Shown piece after piece: positions 7,255 to 15,117 of a stretch of DNA of 51,291 nucleotides. The translations under genes and the position numbers were made by a program. The DNA comes from Burkholderia sp. (GTDB lineage: Bacteria; Pseudomonadota; Gammaproteobacteria; Burkholderiales; Burkholderiaceae). The stretch lies in NCBI GenBank assembly GCA_031253835.1, contig JAIRVP010000071.1, positions 1-51,291 on the forward strand, written 5' to 3'. The number at the start of each line of letters is the position of its first letter. Position 1 is the stretch's first letter. A model generated the notes under the pieces. It searched no databases. It saw only the letters and a list, made by a program, of their open reading frames with translations, and was not told the origin of the DNA.

Positions 7255-8202
7255 TCAGCGCACACTCACGTCCCGCAGCACCGCCCCATATCCCGCGTAC
7301 AGATTGACGTCAGGCAGCAACTGCCGCTGCGCGAGTTGCCGGTGCACGACCGGCAGGCTATGGAACGGCATCCGCGCGAACAGGTGATGTTCGATATGAA
7401 AATGAATCGCGTGCGGGCCGAACAGGAACGTCTGCCACGAGCGCCGGACGATCGTGCGCGCGTTGCGGCTCTGGTCGTCGCCGGCCGGCAAGCCCGCGTG
7501 CTCGAAGATCGCGCGCACCTGCCCGGCAAGCGGCAACAGCGTGACGGACGGCACGATCCACAACGCGACATACAGCAGCGGATGTCCGGCAAGCGCGAGC
7601 GCACCGAACAGCAGGCCGTTGCAGGCCAGCATCGACACGACTTCCCACGCCGCATACGCACGCGACTTGTCGACCTTCGGCAATGCATGCGCGAACTGGC
7701 CGCGTGCGAGCTTCACGACGCTCGTCACATAGCCGATCCCGCACGCATACGCGAGCAAGCGGCCGACCAACCGCGCGCGCGTCACCGGATAGTCGTGCAC
7801 GCCGAACAGCAGCGCGACGGGATCGTCCGCCTGCATCGGCGCGCGATGGTGCTTCAGGTGGCCTGCACGATACGTACGCAGCGACAACCACAGCGGACCG
7901 GCCGCGAACAGCTGCCCGAGCACGTCGTTGATACGCCGATTCCGCGCCAGCAATCCATGCGCGCCTTCGTGCATCATGACCGCGAGCGCAAGCTGGCTGC
8001 GCGCGATCACGATCGCCGCACACGCGTACACGAACGGATGCGGCAACTCGACCGCAACCGCGAACGCCGCGGCAATCATCAGCCAGTCGCCTGCCAGCGC
8101 CAGCGCGACACGCGACGCATTCACGCGAAACAGCGCGGGATCGGGCACGAACCGCGCAAGCGCCGCGTTCTGCCCACCTTGATGAGCACGGGCAGCCGTC
8201 AC
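7255..8202 (-). CDS. Membrane fatty-acid (or sphingolipid-type) desaturase
   Basis: A 315-residue membrane di-iron desaturase/hydroxylase. All three histidine boxes are present: HEGAH (residues 78-82), HLKHH (115-119) and HIEHH (269-273). Hydrophobic pairs before box 1 and between boxes 2 and 3 fit four membrane crossings. Such enzymes insert double bonds or hydroxyls into acyl chains or long-chain bases of membrane lipids; the substrate cannot be read from sequence. I chose the GTG start at 8202 because a perfect AGGAGG (8208-8213) lies 5 nt upstream and the GTGA overlaps the stop of the PAP2 gene. The frame stays open far upstream inside that gene without meaning. It is the last gene of a coupled minus-strand operon. 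Membership in a lipid-modifying pathway is inferred from the neighbours. Confidence 0.87.
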   Translation of the reverse strand: MTAARAHQGGQNAALARFVPDPALFRVNASRVALALAGDWLMIAAAFAVAVELPHPFVYACAAIVIARSQLALAVMMHEGAHGLLARNRRINDVLGQLFAAGPLWLSLRTYRAGHLKHHRAPMQADDPVALLFGVHDYPVTRARLVGRLLAYACGIGYVTSVVKLARGQFAHALPKVDKSRAYAAWEVVSMLACNGLLFGALALAGHPLLYVALWIVPSVTLLPLAGQVRAIFEHAGLPAGDDQSRNARTIVRRSWQTFLFGPHAIHFHIEHHLFARMPFHSLPVVHRQLAQRQLLPDVNLYAGYGAVLRDVSVR

Positions 8203-8816
8203 GCGAACCTCCTGCGCAACGAACGCCGCTCGACCCACAGCACACTGACCATCGCGAGCACCACGCCGCCGAGCACGTCGGCCACCGTATGCTGCTTGAG
8301 CGTCAGCGTCGACATGCAGATCAGCAGCCCGACCGCCGCTGCCACGACCCGGCGCCGGTCGGTCAGCATCCGGCACGCAACGCACGTCACCGCGACATGC
8401 AGGCTCGGAAAACCGTTGGCCGCGAGATCGAGCTGCCACATGCGCGCGAGACGATGGCGCACGAACGTATTGCCGATCTCCGCGACGTCGGGCCGCGGCA
8501 CGGCTTCCGGAAACAGCAGGAAACAGACGACACCGAGCACGAAAGCGATCAGCACGGCCTCCTTGAACGCGGCGAACGCGGGCGGCCGTGCATACGCGGA
8601 CAGTGCAATCACGAACGGGAAGAACGCAACATAGACGAACCACGACCATGCGACGAACGGAATCCGCGCATCGATCGCCGTCGCCAGCACGTAGCGCGGC
8701 GTGACGCTGCGCTCGAGCACGAAGAAGATCGCGAGGCCGGCTGCCATGCCGAACGTCGCGGCCAGCATCTGCCGGACATTGGGCCGGCGATTGTCATGAA
8801 GCGTCAACGTGTTCAT
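8199..8816 (-). CDS. PAP2-superfamily membrane enzyme, IPC-synthase-like
   Basis: A 205-residue polytopic membrane protein with about six hydrophobic segments. The PAP2 core motifs are GFPSLHV (residues 135-141, catalytic-type His140) and KQHTVADVLGG (174-184, His176 and Asp180). These resemble the PSLH and KQHY..D..AG motifs of the inositol-phosphorylceramide-synthase/Aur1-like branch rather than classic soluble phosphatases. Members hydrolyse or transfer phospho-head groups of lipids at the membrane surface. The start overlaps the stop of the glycosyltransferase by ATGA (8813-8816) and the stop overlaps the desaturase start by GTGA, so it is translationally coupled on both sides. Whether it acts as phosphatase or head-group transferase is unknown. 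Confidence 0.8.
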   Translation of the reverse strand: MNTLTLHDNRRPNVRQMLAATFGMAAGLAIFFVLERSVTPRYVLATAIDARIPFVAWSWFVYVAFFPFVIALSAYARPPAFAAFKEAVLIAFVLGVVCFLLFPEAVPRPDVAEIGNTFVRHRLARMWQLDLAANGFPSLHVAVTCVACRMLTDRRRVVAAAVGLLICMSTLTLKQHTVADVLGGVVLAMVSVLWVERRSLRRRFA

Positions 8817-9970
8817 CGCGATGCCGGTGCCTCGCAGCGGTTTTCCACGTCGACCGGACGCTCAGGCGAACGCAGCGCGAGGATGCGCGACGTCCACGCG
8901 TCCACGCGCGCACGTGCATGCTCGCGGCCGGCGCGCGTTCCTGCCCGCGTGCCCGGATCGCACATCAGGTCGGCAGCGGCCTGCCTAACTGCCCGCCGGA
9001 ACGCGACCGCATCGCCGCGCCACGTGACGACGCGGTGCACGAGTTGCAGGCGCGCCGCACGCGCCGCATTGCTCGCCTGCTCGGGCTGATCGGTCAGCAC
9101 AAGCAGGATCGGGCGGCGATAGACACGCGCGATCGACAGCGCGGCCATGCCGGGCGCCGATACGATCAGCGGCGCATGCGCGGCGCGCGTCACCCAGTCG
9201 GCATCGACGCCGGTCCAGCCATCGTGCCCGGCGTAACCCTCGCCCACGCGGTGCGCGGCCAGCCCCGCGTCGCGCATGCCGGCCGACAGCGCATCGGCGA
9301 GCGCGACATCGCGGAAATGCGGATTCAGATAAACGGCCGCGGCAGCCTGTTCGGATGCCGGCCGTTCGGCAACGACCGGCAACGGTGTCGGCAGCCGGTA
9401 ATGTCCGCGCGATGGCTGCACCTCGTCGGCCACGTCGTACGCAAAATCGTGTTCGATGCAGCCCAGCGCCGAATCGATCTGCCAGTCGACGATCCGCGCG
9501 AACGCACGTGCCAGCATGCGCGGCAGCCGTGCATCGAAATTCGCGGTCAACGCATGGCGCAGGCTGCCGCCATACACGTGAACGACGCGGCGCCGCCAGC
9601 CCGGCAGCGCGCCCATGAACAGCAGCGCCGGATGAAACGAATCGTCGATCACGAGATCCGCCTCGCGAACGATCGCCCGCAGCCGCGCGATATCGCGCAG
9701 CATCCGCGTCGGCCTGAACACGTAGTGCGCGACATTGCGATCGGTCGCGTCGCGCAGCATGTTCTGCCGCTCGTCGAACTGCACCGCGTAGTGACGGGAC
9801 AGCACGGGCGCATCGATGCCGAATGCGGCCAGGAACGCCTGCCCCGCATCGGACGTCGTCAGCACGTCGACCTGCGCGCCGGCTGCACGCAACGCATGCA
9901 CGAGCAGTTGCGCACGCATCAGGTGCCCGCGCGCGTCGGCCGTTGCGAGGTAGACGATCCGCGGCATCAT
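8813..9970 (-). CDS. GT-B fold glycosyltransferase (MurG/UDP-GT-like)
   Basis: A 385-residue protein with a GT-B layout. The N-terminal half begins MPRIVYLATADARGHLMRAQ, the His-Gly turn typical of UDP-glycosyltransferases. A C-terminal half contains APGMAALSIARVYRRPILLV, which resembles the donor-binding loop of MurG-like enzymes (SxxGMxxxxEA, here without the usual Glu), and LTDQPEQASNAARA (the DxxEQ-type motif of UGTs). It probably adds a sugar to a lipid or polyketide acceptor. Two adjacent ATG codons start the frame (MMPR). The stop overlaps the PAP2 start and the start overlaps the stop of the ferritin-like gene, each by ATGA. The acceptor is unknown; a membrane lipid is inferred from the neighbours. 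Confidence 0.8.
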   Translation of the reverse strand: MMPRIVYLATADARGHLMRAQLLVHALRAAGAQVDVLTTSDAGQAFLAAFGIDAPVLSRHYAVQFDERQNMLRDATDRNVAHYVFRPTRMLRDIARLRAIVREADLVIDDSFHPALLFMGALPGWRRRVVHVYGGSLRHALTANFDARLPRMLARAFARIVDWQIDSALGCIEHDFAYDVADEVQPSRGHYRLPTPLPVVAERPASEQAAAAVYLNPHFRDVALADALSAGMRDAGLAAHRVGEGYAGHDGWTGVDADWVTRAAHAPLIVSAPGMAALSIARVYRRPILLVLTDQPEQASNAARAARLQLVHRVVTWRGDAVAFRRAVRQAAADLMCDPGTRAGTRAGREHARARVDAWTSRILALRSPERPVDVENRCEAPASR

Positions 9971-10716
9971 GCGCGCGGACGAAGCGACTGGATCCAGCCG
10001 GCCGCGACCATCGCCAGCGCGCCCGTCACGCCGAACCCGGCTTCGATCGCACGGATTTCACGCAGCAACGCGGCGAGATGCGTGGCCTCGGATGGCGCAA
10101 CGAGACGGCGCAACGTGTCCGAACAGAGCCGCACGTGCCGCGTCTCGTCGGCGAGCACGCGCGAAAGCAACGGATGGAGCGGATGCATGTCGCCGATCGT
10201 CGCGCAGTGGCGCGCGAGCACGCGCATCGCCATCTGTTCCGCGCACAGGCCCGTCGCATAGGCCGGTACGAGTACACCTTGCGCGAAATGCGGCGCATGG
10301 CGCTGCGCGAGCCGGCGCCATCGCATGATCTTGCGCCGGCTCAGCCAGTCGGGTTCGTGCGGCCCGGCCGACGCCTCGACGCCGCGCTGGCGCAGCGCAT
10401 CGGCGAATGCAGCCGCGTGACGGCGCTCGTCCGCGAGATGCTGCTCGATCCGCGGCGCGAGCCAGTCCGGCGGCTGTCCGGTCCAGTCTTCATGCAACGC
10501 ACACTCGGTCGCTTCCTCGCCGATCAGGTACATGCGCAGTATCCAGCGCTCGCCGTGCGTGCTGCGATGCAGCAGCCGGATGGCCGCCCGCTTGATGCGA
10601 TCGACGCAATACGCACGCACCCGCGCCACACCCTGCGGCACAGGCGCCTCGAGACAGTCGAAGCGCGCGCCGTCCGCCGCCTGCGGCGACGCGGGCAGTT
10701 CGCCTGCCGCGCTCAT
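9967..10716 (-). CDS. Ferritin-like (diiron carboxylate) domain protein
   Basis: A 249-residue, mostly helical protein with the full diiron-ligand pattern of a ferritin-like four-helix bundle. Glutamates lie in GEEATE (residues 66-71), ERRH is at 97-100, a glutamate is at 160 (GLCAEQMAM) and ETRH at 191-194; this is the E/ExxH...E/ExxH arrangement. Such proteins include diiron oxygenases, N-oxygenases, decarbonylases and hydroxylases as well as storage proteins. No transmembrane segment is obvious, though the C-terminal 25 residues are hydrophobic (GVTGALAMVAAGWIQ). ATG 10716 overlaps the stop of the secreted-protein gene (ATGA), which fixes the start. Its place inside a lipid/glycosyl operon suggests oxidative tailoring, but that is inference. 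Confidence 0.75.
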   Translation of the reverse strand: MSAAGELPASPQAADGARFDCLEAPVPQGVARVRAYCVDRIKRAAIRLLHRSTHGERWILRMYLIGEEATECALHEDWTGQPPDWLAPRIEQHLADERRHAAAFADALRQRGVEASAGPHEPDWLSRRKIMRWRRLAQRHAPHFAQGVLVPAYATGLCAEQMAMRVLARHCATIGDMHPLHPLLSRVLADETRHVRLCSDTLRRLVAPSEATHLAALLREIRAIEAGFGVTGALAMVAAGWIQSLRPRA

Positions 10717-11726
10717 GCCGGCACACCCCGCGCGGATACGGATTTCGTCGCGGCCGCGGCCGGATCGCGACGCCAGCCGAGGATCAGGCCGACGAAGCTT
10801 TCCTGCATGAACGCATGCGCGGACGCGGCGGCGCCCGCGAATGCTTCCTCGCGGCCGTTCACGCGCAGATAGCCGTTGCCGTCGCGCGCGCCGAATTCGA
10901 TCCGGTCGTTCTTCCGGAAACCGCGCTCGCGCACGTCTTTCAGCAAAGCGCTGCCGTCGAGGCCGAACAGGAACAGCTCGCGCTGCGCGACCCACACGGG
11001 AATGTGATTGCTCAGTGCGTCGAAGCGGATCGACCATGTGCCCGACGCCAGTGCGCGATCGACGTCCGCATCGTGCGGCGCGTTCGACGTGAAGCTCGCA
11101 CGCGCGACCGACTTCGTCAGGCCGCCGACGCCGAGCGCGATCGTGATGTCGTCTGCCGACGGCTGCTTCGGATCGGTCGCGGTCACCTTCACGAGATGCC
11201 GTGCGAGCCGAGACGCCAGCGACGGATGCGCGAACAGCGCAAGCGTTTCGTCCGGCGTCAGCACGTCGCGCTCGCCGCCGCCCTCCTTCACGCGCACGCG
11301 GTACGGATCGATCCGCACATCGGTGAACGTGCCGCGCACGGGCGCATGGACATACACGTCGCGGTCCCATGTCGCGCCGTCGCGGCGCAGCAGCACGTGC
11401 ACGCTCAGCGGCACGCGCCGGCCGTCGCCGTCGACGCCCGTGCCCTGCAGCAGCACGTCGCCGAGCACGTCCCTCGTGCGGCGATCCGCATCACTCGAGA
11501 AGACGATCGCGTGCGCATCGGTATCGATGCTCGCGTGAACGTCGGGCGCATCGAGCGCGATGCGATTGCAGTCCGCCGCGGCCGCGCTCGCGAACGGGCA
11601 GCCGCTTTGCGACGCGAAGTGATAGATCCCGCGCCCCGCGTGATCGACCGGCGCGGCATGGGCGCCGGCGCTGGCGGCAAACAGGGCGAGGCAGGCAACA
11701 CGGGTGGCGAATGAGGGCATGGTCAT
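10713..11726 (-). CDS. Secreted protein of unknown family in the lipid/glycosyl cluster
   Basis: A 337-residue protein with a clear signal peptide (hydrophobic VACLALFAASAGAHA, predicted cleavage near residue 25, then APVDHAG). The mature part looks beta-rich and has only one cysteine pair, close together (GCPFASAAAADC, about residues 42-53), which could form a disulfide. I do not recognise a domain. The C-terminal third mentions no catalytic signature but is rich in conserved-looking glycines and aromatics (NHIPVWVAQRELFLFGLDG). ATG 11726 or the ATG two codons later are both possible starts. It overlaps the ferritin-like gene by 4 nt and follows the GT2 gene after 42 nt. It is probably the periplasmic component of the pathway encoded here. 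Confidence 0.65.
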   Translation of the reverse strand: MTMPSFATRVACLALFAASAGAHAAPVDHAGRGIYHFASQSGCPFASAAAADCNRIALDAPDVHASIDTDAHAIVFSSDADRRTRDVLGDVLLQGTGVDGDGRRVPLSVHVLLRRDGATWDRDVYVHAPVRGTFTDVRIDPYRVRVKEGGGERDVLTPDETLALFAHPSLASRLARHLVKVTATDPKQPSADDITIALGVGGLTKSVARASFTSNAPHDADVDRALASGTWSIRFDALSNHIPVWVAQRELFLFGLDGSALLKDVRERGFRKNDRIEFGARDGNGYLRVNGREEAFAGAAASAHAFMQESFVGLILGWRRDPAAAATKSVSARGVPA

Positions 11727-11768
11727 CGTCGGAGTGGATTCAGGCTATCGGCGCAACGTGGCGCCGCT

Positions 11769-12866
11769 TCAATGACGGTGATAGGACAGCACGTCGAGAT
11801 CGCGCCGGGTCGACGCTCGCCCCGCGAGCCCGAAGCCGCGCGCCAATGCGCCGAACGTATCGACGGCCGACGCGACGATCGTGACGCCGACGGCCGCCAG
11901 ATAGCGGAACCCGCCCAGCTGCGGCAACTGCTGATGATTGAGCGCACGCAGGCTGTAGCCGAGCCGCATCGCCATCACGCAGAACGGGCCGAGCGGGCCG
12001 CTGCGGCCGAGCCACTGCCACGGGCGCGGCAGGTACGCGTTCACGAGATACGGCGTCAGCCCGACGCTGTCCTCGCCGCGCATCCAGCGCAGCTTCAGCG
12101 ATTCGCGATGCGTGTCCGGCAGCCGATGCTCGGTATGCGCGGCCGGCGCGAACTCGACGGGCACGCCGGCTGCCTGCATCCGCAACCCCATCACCTGGCA
12201 ATGCGCGCGATAGACGCCGTCGAGCGGCTCGTAGCGGAATTGCGCGAACACGTCACGCCGGAACGCGACGTTGTTCGCATAGAAATTGCGCGTCGCGCCA
12301 TCGCGCAGCGGGCTCGGGAAATACATGAAATCGATCGACGTCAGCGCGATGCCGAGCACGTTCGGCGCGTAGCTGGTTCGCCCCGCGACCGCGACGGGCA
12401 CGTCGCCCGCATCCCGCGCGAACGGTGCGAGCAGGTGCTCGAGCCAGTCGTCCGCCGGCCGGCAATCGGCATCGCCGAATACGACGATGTCGCAGCGATC
12501 CGCATCGACGCGATCGAAGCCGTCGTTTTTCGCATCGTAGTAGCCGGTGCTCGCGCCGATCTCGACGAAATTGATCGGTCGGCCGGCCAGTGCGGTGATT
12601 TCCGCGCACGCATCGGCCGGCAGGCCGTCGTGCGTGATGATCCATTGCGCGAGTGCCGCTGGCGGCACGGTCTGCTTCGACAGCGCCGACACGAGGCGCT
12701 TCAGGCTGTCGACGGCCTGCGCAAGGCCCGCGCCGCCGCGCAGGTTGTTCGTCTCCAGCACGAGCGCGGCCTTCGCGGCCACGGAACGAACGGCCGCGCG
12801 TGTACGCGGTGCGGCTTCATTGAAGTTCGGCATCCGGAATATCTCCACCGTCATGCGCGACGGCAT
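11769..12866 (-). CDS. Family-2 (GT-A) glycosyltransferase
   Basis: A 365-residue GT-A glycosyltransferase. The metal-binding motif lies in FGDADCRPADDW (about residues 130-141, D132 and D134). A mid-domain acceptor region follows (NFYANNVAFRRDVF), and HTEHRLPDTHRESLKLRWMRGED near residues 250-275 is the place where many GT2 enzymes carry their catalytic base and QxxRW-like segment (KLRWMRG). A hydrophobic stretch near the C-terminus (YLAAVGVTIVASAVD) could associate with the membrane. The start is uncertain. ATG 12866 has no good ribosome-binding site; an internal ATG at 12833 (MPNFNEA) has GGAG 9 nt upstream and would be equally plausible. It is the first gene of the cluster. Confidence 0.78.
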   Translation of the reverse strand: MPSRMTVEIFRMPNFNEAAPRTRAAVRSVAAKAALVLETNNLRGGAGLAQAVDSLKRLVSALSKQTVPPAALAQWIITHDGLPADACAEITALAGRPINFVEIGASTGYYDAKNDGFDRVDADRCDIVVFGDADCRPADDWLEHLLAPFARDAGDVPVAVAGRTSYAPNVLGIALTSIDFMYFPSPLRDGATRNFYANNVAFRRDVFAQFRYEPLDGVYRAHCQVMGLRMQAAGVPVEFAPAAHTEHRLPDTHRESLKLRWMRGEDSVGLTPYLVNAYLPRPWQWLGRSGPLGPFCVMAMRLGYSLRALNHQQLPQLGGFRYLAAVGVTIVASAVDTFGALARGFGLAGRASTRRDLDVLSYHRH

Positions 12867-12970
12867 GGATGAAACGGCAGGAAGGAGGCTTGCGGCGCGC
12901 CGCCGAAAGCGGGCCGCCGCGGACCTCGTCGCGCAGCGGGCAGCCTGTCAGGCCCCCGCCCTGCGTGACG

Positions 12971-13414
12971 TCACTCCTGGATCGACGGCGCGGATTCTGC
13001 GTCGGTGTAGCGCGGCTTCGCGTTCTGCAGGTCGCGCGTGTTCTTCTGCACGGCCACCGAGCCGAACAGCGCGAGCACGAACGACATCGCGTAGAAGCCC
13101 TTTTCGCTCAGTTGCAGCGTGGCGTTGAAAAGGCCGACGACCAGCAGCGCGATCGACAGCAGCAGCGCGATCCAGCTGAGGCCGTAGTAGATGCCCGTGA
13201 CGGGAATGCCTTCCGCGCGGTCGCGCACGCTCTTCTGCAGCGAGATCGCCGCGTAAAGGCCGAACACCAGCACGGTGAAGTAGTAGCCCTTCTCGTTGAG
13301 CTGCATGCCGGCGTTCCAGAGGCCGATCAGGAAGGCCGCGAAGCCGGCGAGCAGCGCGGCCCACGATGCGGCCACGAACGCGAACGACGGCTGCTGGATG
13401 GTGGTCTGGTTCAT
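12971..13414 (-). CDS. yiaA: Inner-membrane protein YiaA (YiaAB two-helix domains)
   Basis: A 147-residue membrane protein built of two similar halves. Each half has a pair of hydrophobic helices followed by a conserved kink: FAAFLIGLWNAGMQLNEKGYYF in the first and LLVVGLFNATLQLSEKGFYA in the second. This internal duplication is the hallmark of the YiaA/YiaB family; E. coli YiaA is of similar length. Function is not established. ATG 13414 has GAGG at a good distance; an open extension upstream is unlikely to be translated. It is co-oriented with the glycolipid-like cluster but separated by 104 nt, and transcriptional linkage is unclear. Confidence 0.88.
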   Translation of the reverse strand: MNQTTIQQPSFAFVAASWAALLAGFAAFLIGLWNAGMQLNEKGYYFTVLVFGLYAAISLQKSVRDRAEGIPVTGIYYGLSWIALLLSIALLVVGLFNATLQLSEKGFYAMSFVLALFGSVAVQKNTRDLQNAKPRYTDAESAPSIQE

Positions 13415-13517
13415 TGCTTTGCCCTCTCTTTCTTCTTGTTCGAAATCGTTTTCGTTGAACTGCGTTTTGCGCATGGTAGCAGCTTTGGTGCGCGCCACGA
13501 CAGCGGCGCCTGCAGTC

Positions 13518-14465
13518 TTACATGCCGCGCTGCGCGCGCCGCCAGCGCCCCGGCGTCGTGCCGAGCACCGCGCGAAACGCCTTGCCGAAGGCCGCCTCGG
13601 ACTGGTAGCCGACCGCCTGCCCGATCTCCGCCTGCCCGCGCTGCGTGTCCTGCAGCAATGCGCACGCGTGCATCATCCGGATCTGCGCGACGAACGCGCC
13701 GACGCTCATCCCGGCCTTCTCGCGGAAATGCCGCGCATACGTCGCGCGCGACATGGCCGCCGCATCGCCGAGCGACTCGACCGTCCACGGCCGCTCCGGC
13801 GCCTGCAGCACGGCCTGGACCGACGGGCCGAGCCGCGCATCGGCCGCGAGCGCAAGCCAGCCGGACGGCACGCGCGCGCCGCGGCCATAGGCACGCAACG
13901 CATACGCGAGCAGCGCCTGGCCGAGCGCATTCACGATCGCACCCGCGCCCGGCTGCACGTTCGACGCCTCGGTACGCAGCACGCTCGTCAGCAGTTGCAG
14001 CGGCTCGAACCCCGATGCTTCGCGCAAGCCGACGTGCAGCACCTGCGGCAGCGTGCGCATCAGCAACTCGCCCGCGCCGCGCGCATAGACGAACCGTCCG
14101 CACAGCAGGTCCACGCTCGCACCGTCCGGTTCGGCCGGATCGAGATTCGACTTGACCGGCAGCACCGCGCCGCCGCCGGCGCCTGCGTCGCGCAGCGGCA
14201 CGACCGGCTGCGGCCGGCCGCCCCCCGTGTCGAGCAGGTCGTGCGCGCCGCCCGCCGGCAGCAGCACAAAATCGCCTTCGGCGAGCTGCAGCGTGCGGCC
14301 TTCGACCGTGCGCAGCCGGCACGTGCCGGTCAGCACCAGGTGGAATGCCGCCTCGCCGGGCGGCAGCGGGTCGTGCGGCATCGCGAACGGCCCGTCGAGC
14401 AGGCAACGCACGTCGAGCTCGACATGGCTGCGCCCCAGCGACAGCAGTTGACTCAATGCATCCAT
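13518..14465 (-). CDS. AraC-family transcriptional regulator with cupin sensor domain
   Basis: A 315-residue regulator. The N-terminal half (to about residue 190) is a cupin_6-type sensor (GEAAFHLVLTGTCRLRTVEGRTLQLAEGDFVLLPAGGAHDLL). The C-terminal 100 residues carry two helix-turn-helix motifs: DAAAMSRATYARHFREKAGMSVGAFVAQIRM, then IGQAVGYQSEAAFGKAFRAVLGTTPGRWR. It is divergent from the AhpD-like gene at 14596, a very common pairing in proteobacteria, and likely activates it in response to a small molecule. The ligand is not deducible. Confidence 0.9.
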   Translation of the reverse strand: MDALSQLLSLGRSHVELDVRCLLDGPFAMPHDPLPPGEAAFHLVLTGTCRLRTVEGRTLQLAEGDFVLLPAGGAHDLLDTGGGRPQPVVPLRDAGAGGGAVLPVKSNLDPAEPDGASVDLLCGRFVYARGAGELLMRTLPQVLHVGLREASGFEPLQLLTSVLRTEASNVQPGAGAIVNALGQALLAYALRAYGRGARVPSGWLALAADARLGPSVQAVLQAPERPWTVESLGDAAAMSRATYARHFREKAGMSVGAFVAQIRMMHACALLQDTQRGQAEIGQAVGYQSEAAFGKAFRAVLGTTPGRWRRAQRGM

Positions 14466-14595
14466 GAGACGATCGCGCTAAAAATTGACACTCTAGCGTA
14501 TCGAAACCCTCAGCGCGAACGATCAGAATAGGTCTGCATCGCCCGAGATCGCGGCGCCCGCCGCCCTCCTCACCTCTTCTCGAAAAGGACGCATC

Positions 14596-14925
14596 ATGCT
14601 GAACTGGAACGAATACCGGAAGGAACTCTCGACGCGCATCGGCGAAATCGCCAAGCTGTCGCCCGATACGCTGGCCGGGTACAAGGCGCTGTCCGGCGCC
14701 GGCGCCAAGACCGGCCATCTCGACGCGAAGACGCGCGAGCTGATCGCGCTCGCGGTGGCCGTCACGACGCGCTGCGACGGCTGTATTGCCGTTCACACCG
14801 CCGAAGCGGCCAAGCATGGCGCAACCAAGGAGGAAGTGGCGGAAGCGCTCGGCGTCGCGGTTGCGCTGAATGCGGGCGCGGCGCTCGTCTATTCGGCGCG
14901 CGTGATGGACGCGCTCGGCGACTGA
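14596..14925 (+). CDS. AhpD/carboxymuconolactone-decarboxylase-like protein
   Basis: A 109-residue all-helical protein of the CMD/AhpD superfamily. Cys60-x-x-Cys63 followed by His67 (RCDGCIAVHT) is the redox-active pair of AhpD-like alkylhydroperoxidases. An AAGGA ribosome-binding site precedes ATG 14596. It stands alone, divergent from the AraC-type regulator, which probably controls it. A role in peroxide or electrophile handling is expected from the motif, but the actual substrate is unknown. Confidence 0.88.
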   Translation: MLNWNEYRKELSTRIGEIAKLSPDTLAGYKALSGAGAKTGHLDAKTRELIALAVAVTTRCDGCIAVHTAEAAKHGATKEEVAEALGVAVALNAGAALVYSARVMDALGD

Positions 14926-15117
14926 CCGTCACCGCGGCGCCGTCGCGGGCCACCCTGCTGCGCGGCGCCCGGCCGTCCGGCCGGGTGGCCGCCCACTTCG
15001 CGACGTATGAAGATTGGCCGGCGTGCTCGCGCCGGCAGCCGTTGCGCCACGTGCGGACGCGGCCCCGCCGCGAAGTCGGCTACCATGCGCGAACGATCCA
15101 TCGTGAAGGAGCGCTCC

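Noticed and set aside
7255..8649. Longer version of the desaturase starting inside the PAP2 gene
   Set aside because: The extra 149 codons are out-of-frame PAP2 sequence; a GTG with perfect AGGAGG and a 4-nt stop overlap gives the usual length.
8918..10872. Two long overlapping plus-strand frames opposite the glycosyltransferase and ferritin-like genes
   Set aside because: Their products are low-complexity His/Arg/Ala-rich, without ribosome-binding sites, and the minus-strand genes carry full catalytic motifs.
7045..12866. A genomic island inserted at tRNA-Lys
   Set aside because: No integrase, no transposase and no visible repeat of the tRNA 3' end; the adjacent operon has host-like composition and faces the tRNA.
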